Part shown: positions 7,596 to 16,441 of the stretch, piece after piece | Layout: each line of letters begins with the position of its first letter | Position numbering within the stretch: the stretch's first letter is position 1 | Origin: Pseudomonas sp. 8O | Lineage (GTDB): Bacteria > Pseudomonadota > Gammaproteobacteria > Pseudomonadales > Pseudomonadaceae | Assembly: GCF_902506495.1 (NCBI RefSeq) | Contig: NZ_LR733263.1 | Span: 101,371-165,370, forward strand | DNA length: 64,000 nt | Direction: 5' to 3' | The notes under the pieces: generated by a model | Told to the model about the DNA's origin: nothing | What the model saw: the letters and a program-made list of their open reading frames with translations, nothing else | Database searches by the model: none | Program-made: the position numbers and the translations under genes

Positions 7596-9260
7596 ATGCG
7601 TAAGGAAATGACATTGGCAATTGCCTGTTCGCTGTTGATCGGATGCCAGCAGATGCCGTCGACCGGCAATGTGCCACTTGAAGGCAAGTTCATTGACAGT
7701 CCGCGTGCTCGCCCGCTGGCACTGCAGCCGGTGACCAACAGCCCCTGGTTGAATAATGCTCTGGTTGATCGATTGGCCGGTGCCAGCGATCCGGATGAGA
7801 TTCGCGGGTTCGGCAAGGTAGACCTGACCGAGCAGATGGCCCAAGTCGAAAGCTTTCAGGTCCCGGAGCTGCAGGTTTACTGCGATCAGGTGCTGAGCCG
7901 TTTGCTGGCCCACTGGCCGCATGCCAAACCAGACATCAAAGTGCGCTTCAGCGCTTCGGAGAGTTTTGGTGCGCGCGCTACCGCAGAAAATGTCATCTAC
8001 CTCAACTTGGGCACTCTACAGGCCATCGAGAGCGAGGACGAACTAGCGGCGATGCTTGGCCACGAAGCGGCTCACTTGCTGCTGGGACACCTCGATCGCG
8101 AGCATTTCTTCAATCAGCAGAAGAAGTTGCTGGATGCATCGGTAACGGCGGTCAGCCTGGGCGTTACGGTGGCCGGGCTGGAAAGCCAGAAGAGCGGTAC
8201 GTCACGCAAACTGGTTGTGGGTGATCCCGACGCAGTGGGCAAGACAATCGTACAAAGCAGCCTGTCAGGTACTCTGCTCAAGGCAGTATCCGACAATTTC
8301 TGGAACAGCAGCTGGACGCGTGCTCAGGAGGATGAGGCTGATTTGCTGTCCGTCGATCTGCTCAGTCGTGCGGGTTACTCTCCGCGTGGTGCGGTACATG
8401 GCATCCAGCGGCTACAAAGCTTCGAGGGTAGTAATGTCAGCCAGTTGCAGCGCTATCAGGCCATGCAGAAACAGCTGTTCAGCCAGGCGATGCAGAAGAA
8501 GGGCATCGGCGGTCTGCTCGAGCAGGGTATCCAGAGCGGGGTGACCGCTGCGCAGCTGGCAGCCGTGGATGTATGGACGGACTTTGGCAAGACCCACCAG
8601 TTGCCTGCCCAGCGGGAGGAGGCGTTGGTGCGTTATATCGCCAGCGAGTATCGCAGCGAGCGACGCAGAAGCCCGCAGCTTGCCAGTTATCAGCGACAGC
8701 TCCTTGGTGGTCAGAGCGGCAAGATTCTCGCCGGACAGGTGCTGATCAACCGTGCGACCAAGGCCCTCGACAAGGGCGATCTGAGCGAGGCGCGCCAGTT
8801 GGCCAAGGAAGTGGCGAGCGGACCGGCTGCCAGGAGCATGCGTGCACAAACCTTGCAGTTCGTCCTGGCGGTTCAGCAAAGACGTTACAAGGATGCACTC
8901 GCCAATCTGGAGCAGGTTCCAGAAAGCGAATGGCAGTATGCGTCCCTCTCCAGCTATGACCAGATCATCACGTTGTCGCTCAGTCTCGACCGGCAGGCTC
9001 AGGCCGAGCGCTATCTGCAGCGCGGTCAGGCACATTGGGGCAATCAACTGATGACGCCACTGGAGATTTCCGTGCACCTGCAGAGCGAGCGGGTCGTCCA
9101 GGCACAACAGGCCTATCAATCATGCCAAAGCGCAACGAGCAAAGGCTTGTTGGCTCAGTGCGAATCGGCGATTGGTCGCTTCAAACCTCAGCAACAGGCG
9201 CCTGCCAATCCGCTGCAGCAGTTGGGCCTGCCTTCGATGGGCAAGCTGCTAGGTAGCTGA
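7596..9260 (+). CDS. M48-family metalloprotease lipoprotein with TPR-like tail
   Basis: A 554-residue envelope zinc protease. The N-terminus has a lipobox (LLIGC, Cys17), so the mature protein is lipid-anchored. The zinc site is HEAAH at residues 156-160, with the third ligand in the EDEAD segment near 245-249. The region from about 380 onward is helical and repeat-like (ATKALDKGDLSEARQLAKE), as in the TPR tail of BepA/YfgC-type M48 proteins that work in outer-membrane protein quality control. The ATG at 7596 has GGGAG upstream. It is the third gene of the CHASE2 operon. A 50-residue insertion follows the first zinc motif. Confidence 0.85.
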   Translation: MRKEMTLAIACSLLIGCQQMPSTGNVPLEGKFIDSPRARPLALQPVTNSPWLNNALVDRLAGASDPDEIRGFGKVDLTEQMAQVESFQVPELQVYCDQVLSRLLAHWPHAKPDIKVRFSASESFGARATAENVIYLNLGTLQAIESEDELAAMLGHEAAHLLLGHLDREHFFNQQKKLLDASVTAVSLGVTVAGLESQKSGTSRKLVVGDPDAVGKTIVQSSLSGTLLKAVSDNFWNSSWTRAQEDEADLLSVDLLSRAGYSPRGAVHGIQRLQSFEGSNVSQLQRYQAMQKQLFSQAMQKKGIGGLLEQGIQSGVTAAQLAAVDVWTDFGKTHQLPAQREEALVRYIASEYRSERRRSPQLASYQRQLLGGQSGKILAGQVLINRATKALDKGDLSEARQLAKEVASGPAARSMRAQTLQFVLAVQQRRYKDALANLEQVPESEWQYASLSSYDQIITLSLSLDRQAQAERYLQRGQAHWGNQLMTPLEISVHLQSERVVQAQQAYQSCQSATSKGLLAQCESAIGRFKPQQQAPANPLQQLGLPSMGKLLGS

Positions 9261-9261
9261 C

Positions 9262-11217
9262 TCAGGGCAGCTGCAACCCACCACTGGCCTTGTGCAACAC
9301 ACGCAGGTGTTCGCCCAATGCCACCAGGTTGGCCTCGTTGGCCTCCAGTTCGGCCAGGCGCTCGGGTTGCAGCAGGTTGCGGACTTCGTCATCGAGTTCA
9401 TCGCTGAGCTGGCGCAGTTGCTGCTGGCGCTCACGGCTGCTGATTTCGAGGCGCTGCCATTCCTTCTGTTGCGGCAAGCCGTAACCGCCTTCGAGCAGTT
9501 CGGCCGGGCGGCTGAGGAAACCGCTGTTTGCGAGAATTTGTTCCAGCGCGGCACCGGCCTTGTTCAGGCTCGGATCGCCAGCGGCGCGGCCGGTCAGGTA
9601 GCGGCGCTTCAGTTCGTCCTGGGCCAGCAGCAGTTGCCGGCGCAGCGCGGCCTGCTCCAGCAGCAGCAGGGCGGCACTGGCGCGCAGGTCGGCCTCGTCG
9701 AACCACTGGCGGCGAGCCTGTGCGGACTGTTCCAGCCAGGACTCGACGCTGTCCTGCTGGATGGGCAGGCGCTGGCGCAGCACGGCGAACATGGCCTGAT
9801 AGCGCTCGCGGAAGGAGTCGAAGCGATAGCCCAGACGCAGCGCCTCGCGCGGGTCGTCGAGCACTGTGGTGTCGGCCAGCCCGCGAGCATCCATCAGTTT
9901 CAGCAGGCCATTGGGCAGGATGCTGTCGAGTGCGTGCAGACGCGGATTAGCGGTGCCGCTGCGCAGCAACTTGAGGGTTTCCACCGCGCAGTTGTTGGAG
10001 ACGAAGTAGTAGTCGCCGTCATAGCTCCAGTGCTGTTCGGCGGCGCGTACCACCAGTTGTTCGACCTCGTTGCGCGACAGGCGCAGCGGTACCGAGGCCA
10101 GGCTGCGCAGCTCGACCTTGGTGTATTCATCGATCACCTGCTCCAGCGGCAGGACGAACAGGCGTGAGGGGTAGACGCCGGTCAGGCCATCCCAGCTCGA
10201 CAGTTGCAGGTCGCCGACGAAGGCACGATAGGACAGCACCAGGTGGTGGTCGAGATCCAGGCGGCAGTCCGGGCCACGTGGCCGGCCCGGTGCGCAGACC
10301 ACCAGGCGCAGCATGCTGTGGCCCCAGCGGCTCATCCAGGCATCGTTGGCTTCAGCGAGCAGGTAGTCGACCTCATAAACGCGCTCAGGATCGAGTCGCC
10401 CCAGTGGCTGCAAGGCAAAGTCGCGCCCGGCATTGAGGTAGGGATAGTCGTTGGCGCAGTTCTCGCTGGGCGGCGTCCAGTCGAAGTGCTCACGGAAATA
10501 GCGCGCCAGCGAGGGGCGGCGGCAGGCGTAGCTGGGGTCGAGCAGGAAGTATTCGAGGTTGACCGCGACGAACTCCAGCGCATTGGTCAGCTCGTAGCTG
10601 TCCGGGCTGCGTGCGACCTGGCCGTTGTTCAGATCGCGCGCGCCATGCTGGCCGACCCGCTGCGACCAGCCAGCCAAATCGAGCAGGCGCGGGTCGTCGC
10701 TGAGGGTAAAACGCCGCTCGGTCTGGCCACGACAGTCCTCCGGCAGCCCAACCGGACCCATTGAACTGGCGCGTTGTCGGCACTGGCTCATGTGGCGGCG
10801 TTCGGCGACAGGCCAGAGGCGGGCGCGGTCGTAGAGGTGGGTCAGCTCATGCAGCAGCGTGGCCAGCAACTCCTGGCGCTGGGTGCCGTGCGGGCGATCG
10901 GTGCGATTTTCTGCAGCCGAGCCATCGACCAGCTTCGGCAGCAGCTCGGCGTTGAGTTCGATGCCGCTGAAGCGACCGACCTGACCGTAGATCTCCGAGG
11001 GCAGCCCGGCGCGCCAGCTGACCCTCACTTCTCGGTCCAGTTGCTGGACGAAGCGCGGGGGCAATGCGGCTATCGCTTCGTCCAGCAGGGCCTGGCTCGC
11101 CTGGCGTTCGGCTGCGTCTAGAGCGCTGTCGTCCAGCGTCAGACGCAGCTGCGCCTGGGCGAAGCCTGCGGCCATCGCCAGCAGCGCGCCGCAGCACCAG
11201 GCGGCGAGGTGGGTCAC
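9262..11217 (-). CDS. DUF4105-domain exported protein with HExxH motif
   Basis: A 651-residue exported protein with a signal peptide (to about residue 22). Its N-terminal third carries HELTH at residues 123-127, a zincin-like signature within a peptidase-like module. The middle third has the DUF4105 features (WGHSMLRLVVC, DLDHHLVLSYRAFVGD, YYFVSNNCAVETLKLL; the Asn-Asn-Cys is typical). The last third is helical and charged. DUF4105 is of unknown function, and a thiol-peptidase-like fold is sometimes proposed. The GTG start overlaps the stop of the DUF2388 gene upstream (GTGA), so translation is probably coupled. It converges with the M48 gene one base away. Confidence 0.8.
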   Translation of the reverse strand: MTHLAAWCCGALLAMAAGFAQAQLRLTLDDSALDAAERQASQALLDEAIAALPPRFVQQLDREVRVSWRAGLPSEIYGQVGRFSGIELNAELLPKLVDGSAAENRTDRPHGTQRQELLATLLHELTHLYDRARLWPVAERRHMSQCRQRASSMGPVGLPEDCRGQTERRFTLSDDPRLLDLAGWSQRVGQHGARDLNNGQVARSPDSYELTNALEFVAVNLEYFLLDPSYACRRPSLARYFREHFDWTPPSENCANDYPYLNAGRDFALQPLGRLDPERVYEVDYLLAEANDAWMSRWGHSMLRLVVCAPGRPRGPDCRLDLDHHLVLSYRAFVGDLQLSSWDGLTGVYPSRLFVLPLEQVIDEYTKVELRSLASVPLRLSRNEVEQLVVRAAEQHWSYDGDYYFVSNNCAVETLKLLRSGTANPRLHALDSILPNGLLKLMDARGLADTTVLDDPREALRLGYRFDSFRERYQAMFAVLRQRLPIQQDSVESWLEQSAQARRQWFDEADLRASAALLLLEQAALRRQLLLAQDELKRRYLTGRAAGDPSLNKAGAALEQILANSGFLSRPAELLEGGYGLPQQKEWQRLEISSRERQQQLRQLSDELDDEVRNLLQPERLAELEANEANLVALGEHLRVLHKASGGLQLP

Positions 11218-11534
11218 AGAGCGAGAATGGCTTCGGCCAGTTGCAGATCGCTGGCAGCCTGCGCTTGCGGCAACTGCTGACGGATGGTCTGCAGCGCGGC
11301 TTCCAACTGCGCACCGCGAATCTCACCGGCGCTGGCGACGAAGCTGGCAGCGTCGTCACGGGCTTGCACCACGGCCTTCATGTCGCGCAGCGAGGTGGTG
11401 GTGTCGGACGTGAAGTTGATGCTGCGATCCAGGGCGCGCACCACGATGTTGCTGGTGGCGACCACGGTTTGCGCCTGAGCGATACCGCTGAACAGGGCGC
11501 AGGCGGCAACGGCGATGACGAATGAGCGACGCAT
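11214..11534 (-). CDS. DUF2388 exported protein, coupled to the DUF4105 gene
   Basis: A 106-residue secreted protein with a signal peptide (cleavage probably after AQA, residue 22). The conserved TSLRDMKAVVQARDDAASF and SAGEIRGAQLEAAL blocks define DUF2388, a Pseudomonas-enriched family of unknown function. Its TGA overlaps the GTG of the DUF4105 gene, indicating an operon. A paralogue lies 145 bp upstream on the same strand. Confidence 0.85.
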   Translation of the reverse strand: MRRSFVIAVAACALFSGIAQAQTVVATSNIVVRALDRSINFTSDTTTSLRDMKAVVQARDDAASFVASAGEIRGAQLEAALQTIRQQLPQAQAASDLQLAEAILAL

Positions 11535-11679
11535 GATAAGGAGCTCCGAGAACTGCAGAACGGACGATTTGACGTGGACAGGCCGGCGCGGTTCCCCGCG
11601 ACCTGGCAGGTAGGCGAAGTTTACGGGGCCAAGCAGCCCCGGTCAGCAGCGAGCCGAGTGATAGACGTGTGCAAAGTTT

Positions 11680-12003
11680 TCACAGGCTGAGGATGGCCTG
11701 AGCGAGGGCCAGGTCATCTGCCGTCGCCAACTCGGCATCATGACGGCGAATGTGCGCCAGGGCCGCTTCGAGCCGTGCGCTGCGGATCGCGCCAGCGCTG
11801 GCGACGAAACTGGCGGCGTCATCGCGGGCCGCGCGCAGCTGTTTCATGTCGCGCAGCGAGCTGGTCGCGTCAGAGGTGCCCTCGGCGGTGCCGGCCAGGG
11901 CTCCCCCCAGGGTATCGGTCGTCGCGACCAGGCTGCTGGCGCAGGCGGTGCCTGCCAGTCCTAATGAAAGGAGCGCTGCAATCAGGGATATCTTCAGGTG
12001 CAT
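11680..12003 (-). CDS. DUF2388 exported protein, second copy
   Basis: A 107-residue paralogue of the gene at 11214-11534. It shares the signal peptide and the SSLRDMKQLRAARDDAASF and SAGAIRSARLEAAL core; the C-terminal LALAQAILSL parallels LQLAEAILAL. The tandem arrangement suggests local duplication followed by divergence. The 145 bp between the copies holds no evident gene; a GC-rich stretch there may be a weak terminator. Confidence 0.85.
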   Translation of the reverse strand: MHLKISLIAALLSLGLAGTACASSLVATTDTLGGALAGTAEGTSDATSSLRDMKQLRAARDDAASFVASAGAIRSARLEAALAHIRRHDAELATADDLALAQAILSL

Positions 12004-12086
12004 ATGGGGTCACTCCGGTAGGGCGGGGCGCTGTTCTGCCCGCATCCGCAGCTTAGCCCAACACGGTTTCCCGCTCCATGGCTGGT

Positions 12087-12290
12087 TCAGCGCCAGAAGG
12101 GCTTGGCCAGTTCCTGTTCACGCTCCGCTGTGCTGATGCCGGCGTCAGCCAGTTGTTGCTGATTGAGCAGGGCAAGCTGCCGACGGGTGCGGCGGTTGCG
12201 TTGCCAGTGACGCAGCGTCGAATAGAGGCCGAGCCAGTGCAGGGACTTGCCGTGTGCAGGTTGCGAGAGCGGTTCGTGAGTGCGGTCCAT
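12087..12290 (-). CDS. DUF1127 small protein
   Basis: A 67-residue, highly basic protein. The C-terminal half (WQRNRRTRRQLALLNQQQL, then ADAGIS) is the DUF1127 core. Some DUF1127 proteins in alphaproteobacteria are reported to bind RNA and affect phosphate or carbon metabolism; nothing specific is known for this one. It starts MDRTHEPLSQ, like its neighbour's MERTLSSALL, which supports both start choices. The C-terminus ends KPFWR in both. Confidence 0.8.
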   Translation of the reverse strand: MDRTHEPLSQPAHGKSLHWLGLYSTLRHWQRNRRTRRQLALLNQQQLADAGISTAEREQELAKPFWR

Positions 12291-12444
12291 GGCGTTCTCC
12301 TGTCGAGAGACAAGGTTGGCAGCTCATGTTCTCGCAAGTGCTCGTAAGCGAGCAGATACAACTGAAGGGAATTGTGCGGGGGCAGTGGCGGCTTTATGGC
12401 AACTGTACTGCTCGCTGAGGCGATGACTGTTGCAGATAAAACGA

Positions 12445-12474
12445 AAGCCCCACCGCAGCAGAGGCGGTGGAGCT
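12445..12474 (-). terminator. Rho-independent terminator of the upstream DUF1127 gene
   Basis: On the minus strand the stem AGCTCCACCGC / GCGGTGGGGCT with a 7-base loop is followed by TTCGTTTT. It lies about 40 bases downstream of the DUF1127 stop at 12514 and separates the two DUF1127 genes into distinct transcripts. Confidence 0.75.
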
Positions 12475-12513
12475 CTCAGAAGATCCCAGATTGGGATGGA
12501 GCAAAGCGGGGTG

Positions 12514-12729
12514 TTAACGCCAGAACGGCTTCTGCAGTTCGACGTAACGCTGATTTTCGCTGATGCCGGCGTCAGCGAGCAGGCGGGCATCCAGTCGAGC
12601 CAGTTGACGACGGCTGACGATGCGGCGCTGCCACAGGCTGAGGGTGGCGATAACGCGGAGCAGCCAGGCCGATTTGTCGCTGGCAACGCTGTGAGTTTGA
12701 AGCAGGGCGGAACTGAGGGTACGTTCCAT
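12514..12729 (-). CDS. DUF1127 small protein, second copy
   Basis: A 71-residue basic protein with the DUF1127 core (RRIVSRRQLARLDARLL, then ADAGIS) and the same KPFWR end as its neighbour. I chose the ATG at 12729 because AAGGA lies eight bases upstream; the ATG three codons earlier overlaps that ribosome site. The 5' leader and the downstream terminator make it a monocistronic unit. Confidence 0.8.
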   Translation of the reverse strand: MERTLSSALLQTHSVASDKSAWLLRVIATLSLWQRRIVSRRQLARLDARLLADAGISENQRYVELQKPFWR

Positions 12730-12737
12730 GGTGGTCA

Positions 12738-13041
12738 TCCTTCCGCTTGTGGCGGCGCTGGTGTTTGCTTTCGATGGGCAAATTATCCCGAGCGCAGGAG
12801 TGGCTCAGTAGTCACAGCTGGATGAAATTGTTGTGCTATTAGATAGGTTGCTTTGTAACTGTTCGGTCAGGAATCGATGTTACTGTACTGGCCATAAGTG
12901 AAAAGACTGGGTGCAACCTGTTTTGGCGAGATTTTTAACTGGGTGCAACCCGATTATATTGATCTTTCAAGCAGTACAGTTTGAAATTGATCTGTTGTGA
13001 TGATTGACCTGAAAATCAATTTTTTTGCTGGGCCCATAACC
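12738..13041. other. Intergenic region with a repeated 13-mer
   Basis: About 300 bp of AT-richer sequence between the DUF1127 gene and the pnt operon. No gene is supported. ACTGGGTGCAACC occurs twice, at 12906-12918 and 12938-12950, and a diverged third copy occurs on the far side of the pnt operon at 16165. The leader and promoter of the DUF1127 gene must lie at the left end, but no clear -35/-10 was picked out. Confidence 0.5.
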
Positions 13042-13070
13042 AGGAAACCCGGCACATGGCCGGGTTTCCT
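13042..13070 (-). terminator. Probable terminator hairpin after pntB
   Basis: AGGAAACCCGG / CCGGGTTTCCT, a perfect 11-bp stem with a 7-base loop, sits 18 bases after the pntB stop. There is no U-tract directly after the stem on the minus strand, so termination may be partial or the hairpin may protect the mRNA 3' end. Confidence 0.55.
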
Positions 13071-13087
13071 GTCTGACCGGTCAGGGC

Positions 13088-14524
13088 TTATTCCACGGCC
13101 TTGACCATGTCTTCTATCACCTTCTTGGCATCGCCGAAGACCATCATGGTCTTGTCCATATAGAACAGTTCGTTGTCCAGGCCGGCGTAGCCGCTGGCCA
13201 TCGAGCGCTTGTTGACGATCACGGTCTTGGCTTTGTAGGCCTCGAGGATCGGCATGCCGGCGATCGGCGACTTCGGATCGTTCTTCGCTGCCGGGTTGAC
13301 CACGTCGTTGGCGCCGAGCACCAGCACCACATCGGTCTGGCCGAACTCGGAGTTGATGTCCTCCATCTCGAACACCTGCTCGTAAGGCACCTCGGCCTCG
13401 GCCAGCAGCACGTTCATGTGGCCAGGCATACGCCCGGCGACCGGGTGGATCGCATACTTCACGGTCACGCCGCGGTGGGTCAGCTTCTCGGCCAGTTCCA
13501 TCAGCGCATGCTGGGCACGCGCCACAGCCAGGCCATAGCCGGGCACGATGACCACGGTGTCGGCGTTGGTCAGCAGGAACGCGGCGTCGTCGGAAGAGCC
13601 CGACTTCACGCTGCGCTGCTCCTGGCTGCCGCTGGCTGCACCGGTATCTGCATCGGCGCCGAAGCCGCCGAGGATGACGTTGAAGAACGAGCGGTTCATC
13701 GCCTTGCACATGATGTACGAGAGGATGGCGCCCGAAGAGCCAACCAGGGAACCGGCGACGATCAGCATCGAGTTGTTCAGCGAGAAGCCGATACCGGCCG
13801 CCGCCCAGCCCGAGTAGCTGTTGAGCATCGACACCACCACCGGCATGTCGGCGCCGCCGATAGGGATGATGATCAGCACGCCGATGACGAACGCCAGCGC
13901 CACCAGGATGGCGAACGAGGTGATGTCGCCGGTGAAGGTGTAGACCAGGCCCAGACCGAGAATGGCCAACCCGACGGCCAGGTTGAGCAGGTGCTGGCCT
14001 TTGAAAACCACCGGCGCGCCCTGGAACAGGCGAAACTTGTACTTGCCCGACAGTTTGCCGAAGGCGATCACCGACCCGGAAAAGGTGATGGCGCCGATGG
14101 CTGCACCGAGGAACAGTTCCAGGCGGTTACCGGCCGGGATCGGGTCGGCCATGCCGGCGACGATTCCCAGCGACTGCGGCTCGACGACGGCGGCGATGGC
14201 GATGAACACGGCAGCGAGGCCGATCATGCTGTGCATGAAGGCGACCAGTTCCGGCATCTTGGTCATCTCGACGCGCTTGGCCATGATGGTGCCGATGCTG
14301 CCACCGACCAGCAGGCCGACGATGACGAAGCCCAGGCCTTGAACGGCCAACTCGCTGCCGAGCTTGTAGATCAGGCCGATGGTCGTCAGCACGGCGATAG
14401 CCATGCCGATCATGCCGAACAGGTTGCCGCGTCGCGACGAAGTCGGGTGCGACAGGCCCTTGAGCGCCTGGATGAAGCACACCGAGGCGACGAGGTAGAG
14501 AACAGTGATCAGGTTCATGCTCAT
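13088..14524 (-). CDS. pntB: NAD(P) transhydrogenase subunit beta
   Basis: A 478-residue inner-membrane protein carrying about eight membrane helices of domain II and the C-terminal NADP(H)-binding domain III. The domain III motif GYGLAVARAQHALMELA near residue 325 and the AIHPVAGRMPGHMNVLLAEA segment are characteristic. With PntAA and PntAB it couples hydride transfer between NADH and NADP+ to proton entry. It lies three bases after the pntAB stop. The ATG AGC ATG start leaves a second methionine two codons later as an alternative. Confidence 0.95.
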   Translation of the reverse strand: MSMNLITVLYLVASVCFIQALKGLSHPTSSRRGNLFGMIGMAIAVLTTIGLIYKLGSELAVQGLGFVIVGLLVGGSIGTIMAKRVEMTKMPELVAFMHSMIGLAAVFIAIAAVVEPQSLGIVAGMADPIPAGNRLELFLGAAIGAITFSGSVIAFGKLSGKYKFRLFQGAPVVFKGQHLLNLAVGLAILGLGLVYTFTGDITSFAILVALAFVIGVLIIIPIGGADMPVVVSMLNSYSGWAAAGIGFSLNNSMLIVAGSLVGSSGAILSYIMCKAMNRSFFNVILGGFGADADTGAASGSQEQRSVKSGSSDDAAFLLTNADTVVIVPGYGLAVARAQHALMELAEKLTHRGVTVKYAIHPVAGRMPGHMNVLLAEAEVPYEQVFEMEDINSEFGQTDVVLVLGANDVVNPAAKNDPKSPIAGMPILEAYKAKTVIVNKRSMASGYAGLDNELFYMDKTMMVFGDAKKVIEDMVKAVE

Positions 14525-14527
14525 CGA

Positions 14528-14839
14528 TTACTTCTCCACCTGGGCCTTCGGGGCCTTCTTCTTGAACATTTCCAGCATGCGCCGGGTTACCAGGAAGCCG
14601 CCGAACACGTTGACTGCGGCCAGGGCCACGGCCAGGGTGCCCATGGTCTTGCCCAGCGGGGTGACGGTAAGCGCGGCCGCCAGCATGGCGCCGACGATCA
14701 CGATGGCGGAGATGGCGTTGGTTACGGCCATCAGCGGGGTATGCAGGGCCGGGGTGACGTTCCACACCACGTGGTAGCCGATATAGATGGCCAGCACGAA
14801 GATGATCAGGTTGTAGATGCCGTCGGAAATCAGATCCAT
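14528..14839 (-). CDS. pntAB: NAD(P) transhydrogenase subunit alpha part 2
   Basis: A 103-residue membrane protein with three to four helices ([53 protein letters not shown]), matching the separately encoded membrane part of PntA in Pseudomonas and other bacteria with three-gene pnt operons. The ATG at 14839 has AAGGAG nine bases upstream; a longer open frame upstream overlaps pntAA without likeness. Confidence 0.95.
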   Translation of the reverse strand: MDLISDGIYNLIIFVLAIYIGYHVVWNVTPALHTPLMAVTNAISAIVIVGAMLAAALTVTPLGKTMGTLAVALAAVNVFGGFLVTRRMLEMFKKKAPKAQVEK

Positions 14840-14850
14840 GTCACTACTCC

Positions 14851-15972
14851 TTAGCCGTTCTTGCGCACGACTTCGCCGGCATTGCACATCAGGCAGGCCG
14901 CGACGATGTCGTCTTCGAGGTTGAGCTGGAACTGGCCTTCCTTGTCGATCACGAGCTTGAGGAAGTCCAGCAGGTTGCGTGCGTACAGGGCGGAGGCATC
15001 TGCCGGCACCAGTGCAGCCAGGTTGGTGTGGCCGACCAGGGTCACGCCATGCTTGACCACTACCTTGTCGGCCTCGGTCAGCGGGCAGTTGCCGCCCTGG
15101 GCTGCCGCCAGGTCGATGACCACGGAGCCGGGCTTCATTTCGGCCACCGTGCTCTCATGCAGAAGCGTCGGTGCCTTGCGGCCGGGGATCAGTGCGGTGG
15201 TGATGACGATATCGGCCTGCTTGGCGCGCTCATGCACGGCCTTGGCCTGACGCTCCATCCATGACGGCGGCATCGGCCGGGCATAGCCGCCCACACCCTG
15301 AGCGCACTCACGCTCTTCATCGGTCTCGAAAGGCACATCGACGAACTTGGCGCCGAGCGACTCGATCTGCTCCTTGACCGCCGGACGCACATCGGAGGCT
15401 TCGATCACCGCACCCAGGCGCTTGGCCGTGGCGATGGCCTGCAGACCGGCAACACCGGCACCGAGAATCAAAATACGCGCGGCCTTAACGGTACCCGCAG
15501 CGGTCATCAGCATCGGCATGAAGCGTGGATAGTGGTGGGCTGCCAGCAGCACGGCCTTGTAGCCGGCGATATTGGCCTGCGAGCTCAGTACGTCCAGGCT
15601 TTGCGCGCGGGAGGTGCGCGGTGCGGCCTCCAGGGCGAAGGCAGTTACGCCGCGAGCATTCATGCGCGCGATGGTCTCGTTGCAGAACGGGTTGAGCATC
15701 CCAACCAACACGGCCCCGGCTCTGATGTGAGCGAGCTCGGCTTCGGTCGGTGCGACCACCTTGAGCACGAGGTCTGCGCCAAACGCGGCAGAGTCGTTGC
15801 CAATGGTCGCGCCAGCAGCCTCGTAAGCGCTGTCTGGAATGCTGGCGCTGATGCCGGCGCCGGCCTGGACGGTCACCTGATGACCTTGGCCGACCAGCTT
15901 TTTGATGGTCTCTGGGGTCGCGGCAACCCGCGTCTCCCCGGCATGGGTTTCGAGAGGAACACCGATGTGCAC
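14851..15972 (-). CDS. pntAA: NAD(P) transhydrogenase subunit alpha part 1
   Basis: A 373-residue soluble NAD(H)-binding domain I of transhydrogenase, related to alanine dehydrogenase. It begins [21 protein letters not shown]. The Rossmann motif is [22 protein letters not shown] near residue 167, and the [20 protein letters not shown] and PGRKAP motifs follow. First gene of the operon, 11 bases before pntAB. Upstream lies a 465-bp non-coding region. Confidence 0.95.
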   Translation of the reverse strand: MHIGVPLETHAGETRVAATPETIKKLVGQGHQVTVQAGAGISASIPDSAYEAAGATIGNDSAAFGADLVLKVVAPTEAELAHIRAGAVLVGMLNPFCNETIARMNARGVTAFALEAAPRTSRAQSLDVLSSQANIAGYKAVLLAAHHYPRFMPMLMTAAGTVKAARILILGAGVAGLQAIATAKRLGAVIEASDVRPAVKEQIESLGAKFVDVPFETDEERECAQGVGGYARPMPPSWMERQAKAVHERAKQADIVITTALIPGRKAPTLLHESTVAEMKPGSVVIDLAAAQGGNCPLTEADKVVVKHGVTLVGHTNLAALVPADASALYARNLLDFLKLVIDKEGQFQLNLEDDIVAACLMCNAGEVVRKNG

Positions 15973-16441
15973 GTCTAATCTCCTGCGTGATCTTTTTTGT
16001 GAACCGGGGCACTGCGCTGGCGCGCCGGCGATTGGGGATCAGCACATAACCCGCCGGAAGGTGGCGAGCGCGGCGATTGTGCAATCGAACGCAAACCCTT
16101 ACAAGAAGTTATGGAGTAAAAAGAATGCATTACTACAAGTAATGGGTCTATGAGGGATTTTTATACTGAGTGCAGCCCGCGCAGATTCGGGCCGACAGCA
16201 GATTCTGCGCAGCTTGTAGGGCAGTATAGGCAGTCACGCGCCGGATGACCGCTGGTCGAATCGGGAGGAGTGTGGAGAGTAACGAACAATCCGTTCAGAA
16301 TAGTGCCATAGCCCGAAAGTAGTGGTTAGTGAGCACTTTCCCTGGTGAACTAAATGTAGTGTGACCGTATTTGCGCTACGGGTTCTATTTTTGGGCGTAT
16401 CTGTTCTCTGCGAGCTAAAAGCGATCTTTCTCTAGCGATGA
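15973..16441. other. Intergenic region upstream of pntAA
   Basis: About 465 bp between pntAA and the LysR gene, both read leftward. No gene is supported. It must hold the pnt promoter. It contains ACTGAGTGCAGCCCG (16165-16179), a diverged copy of the 13-mer repeated downstream of pntB, preceded in both places by a GAG...ATTTTTA segment. Confidence 0.4.

Noticed and set aside
13418..14854. 478-codon + strand frame opposite pntB/pntAB
   Set aside because: Asp/His/Gly-rich antisense translation; the pnt genes explain the region fully.
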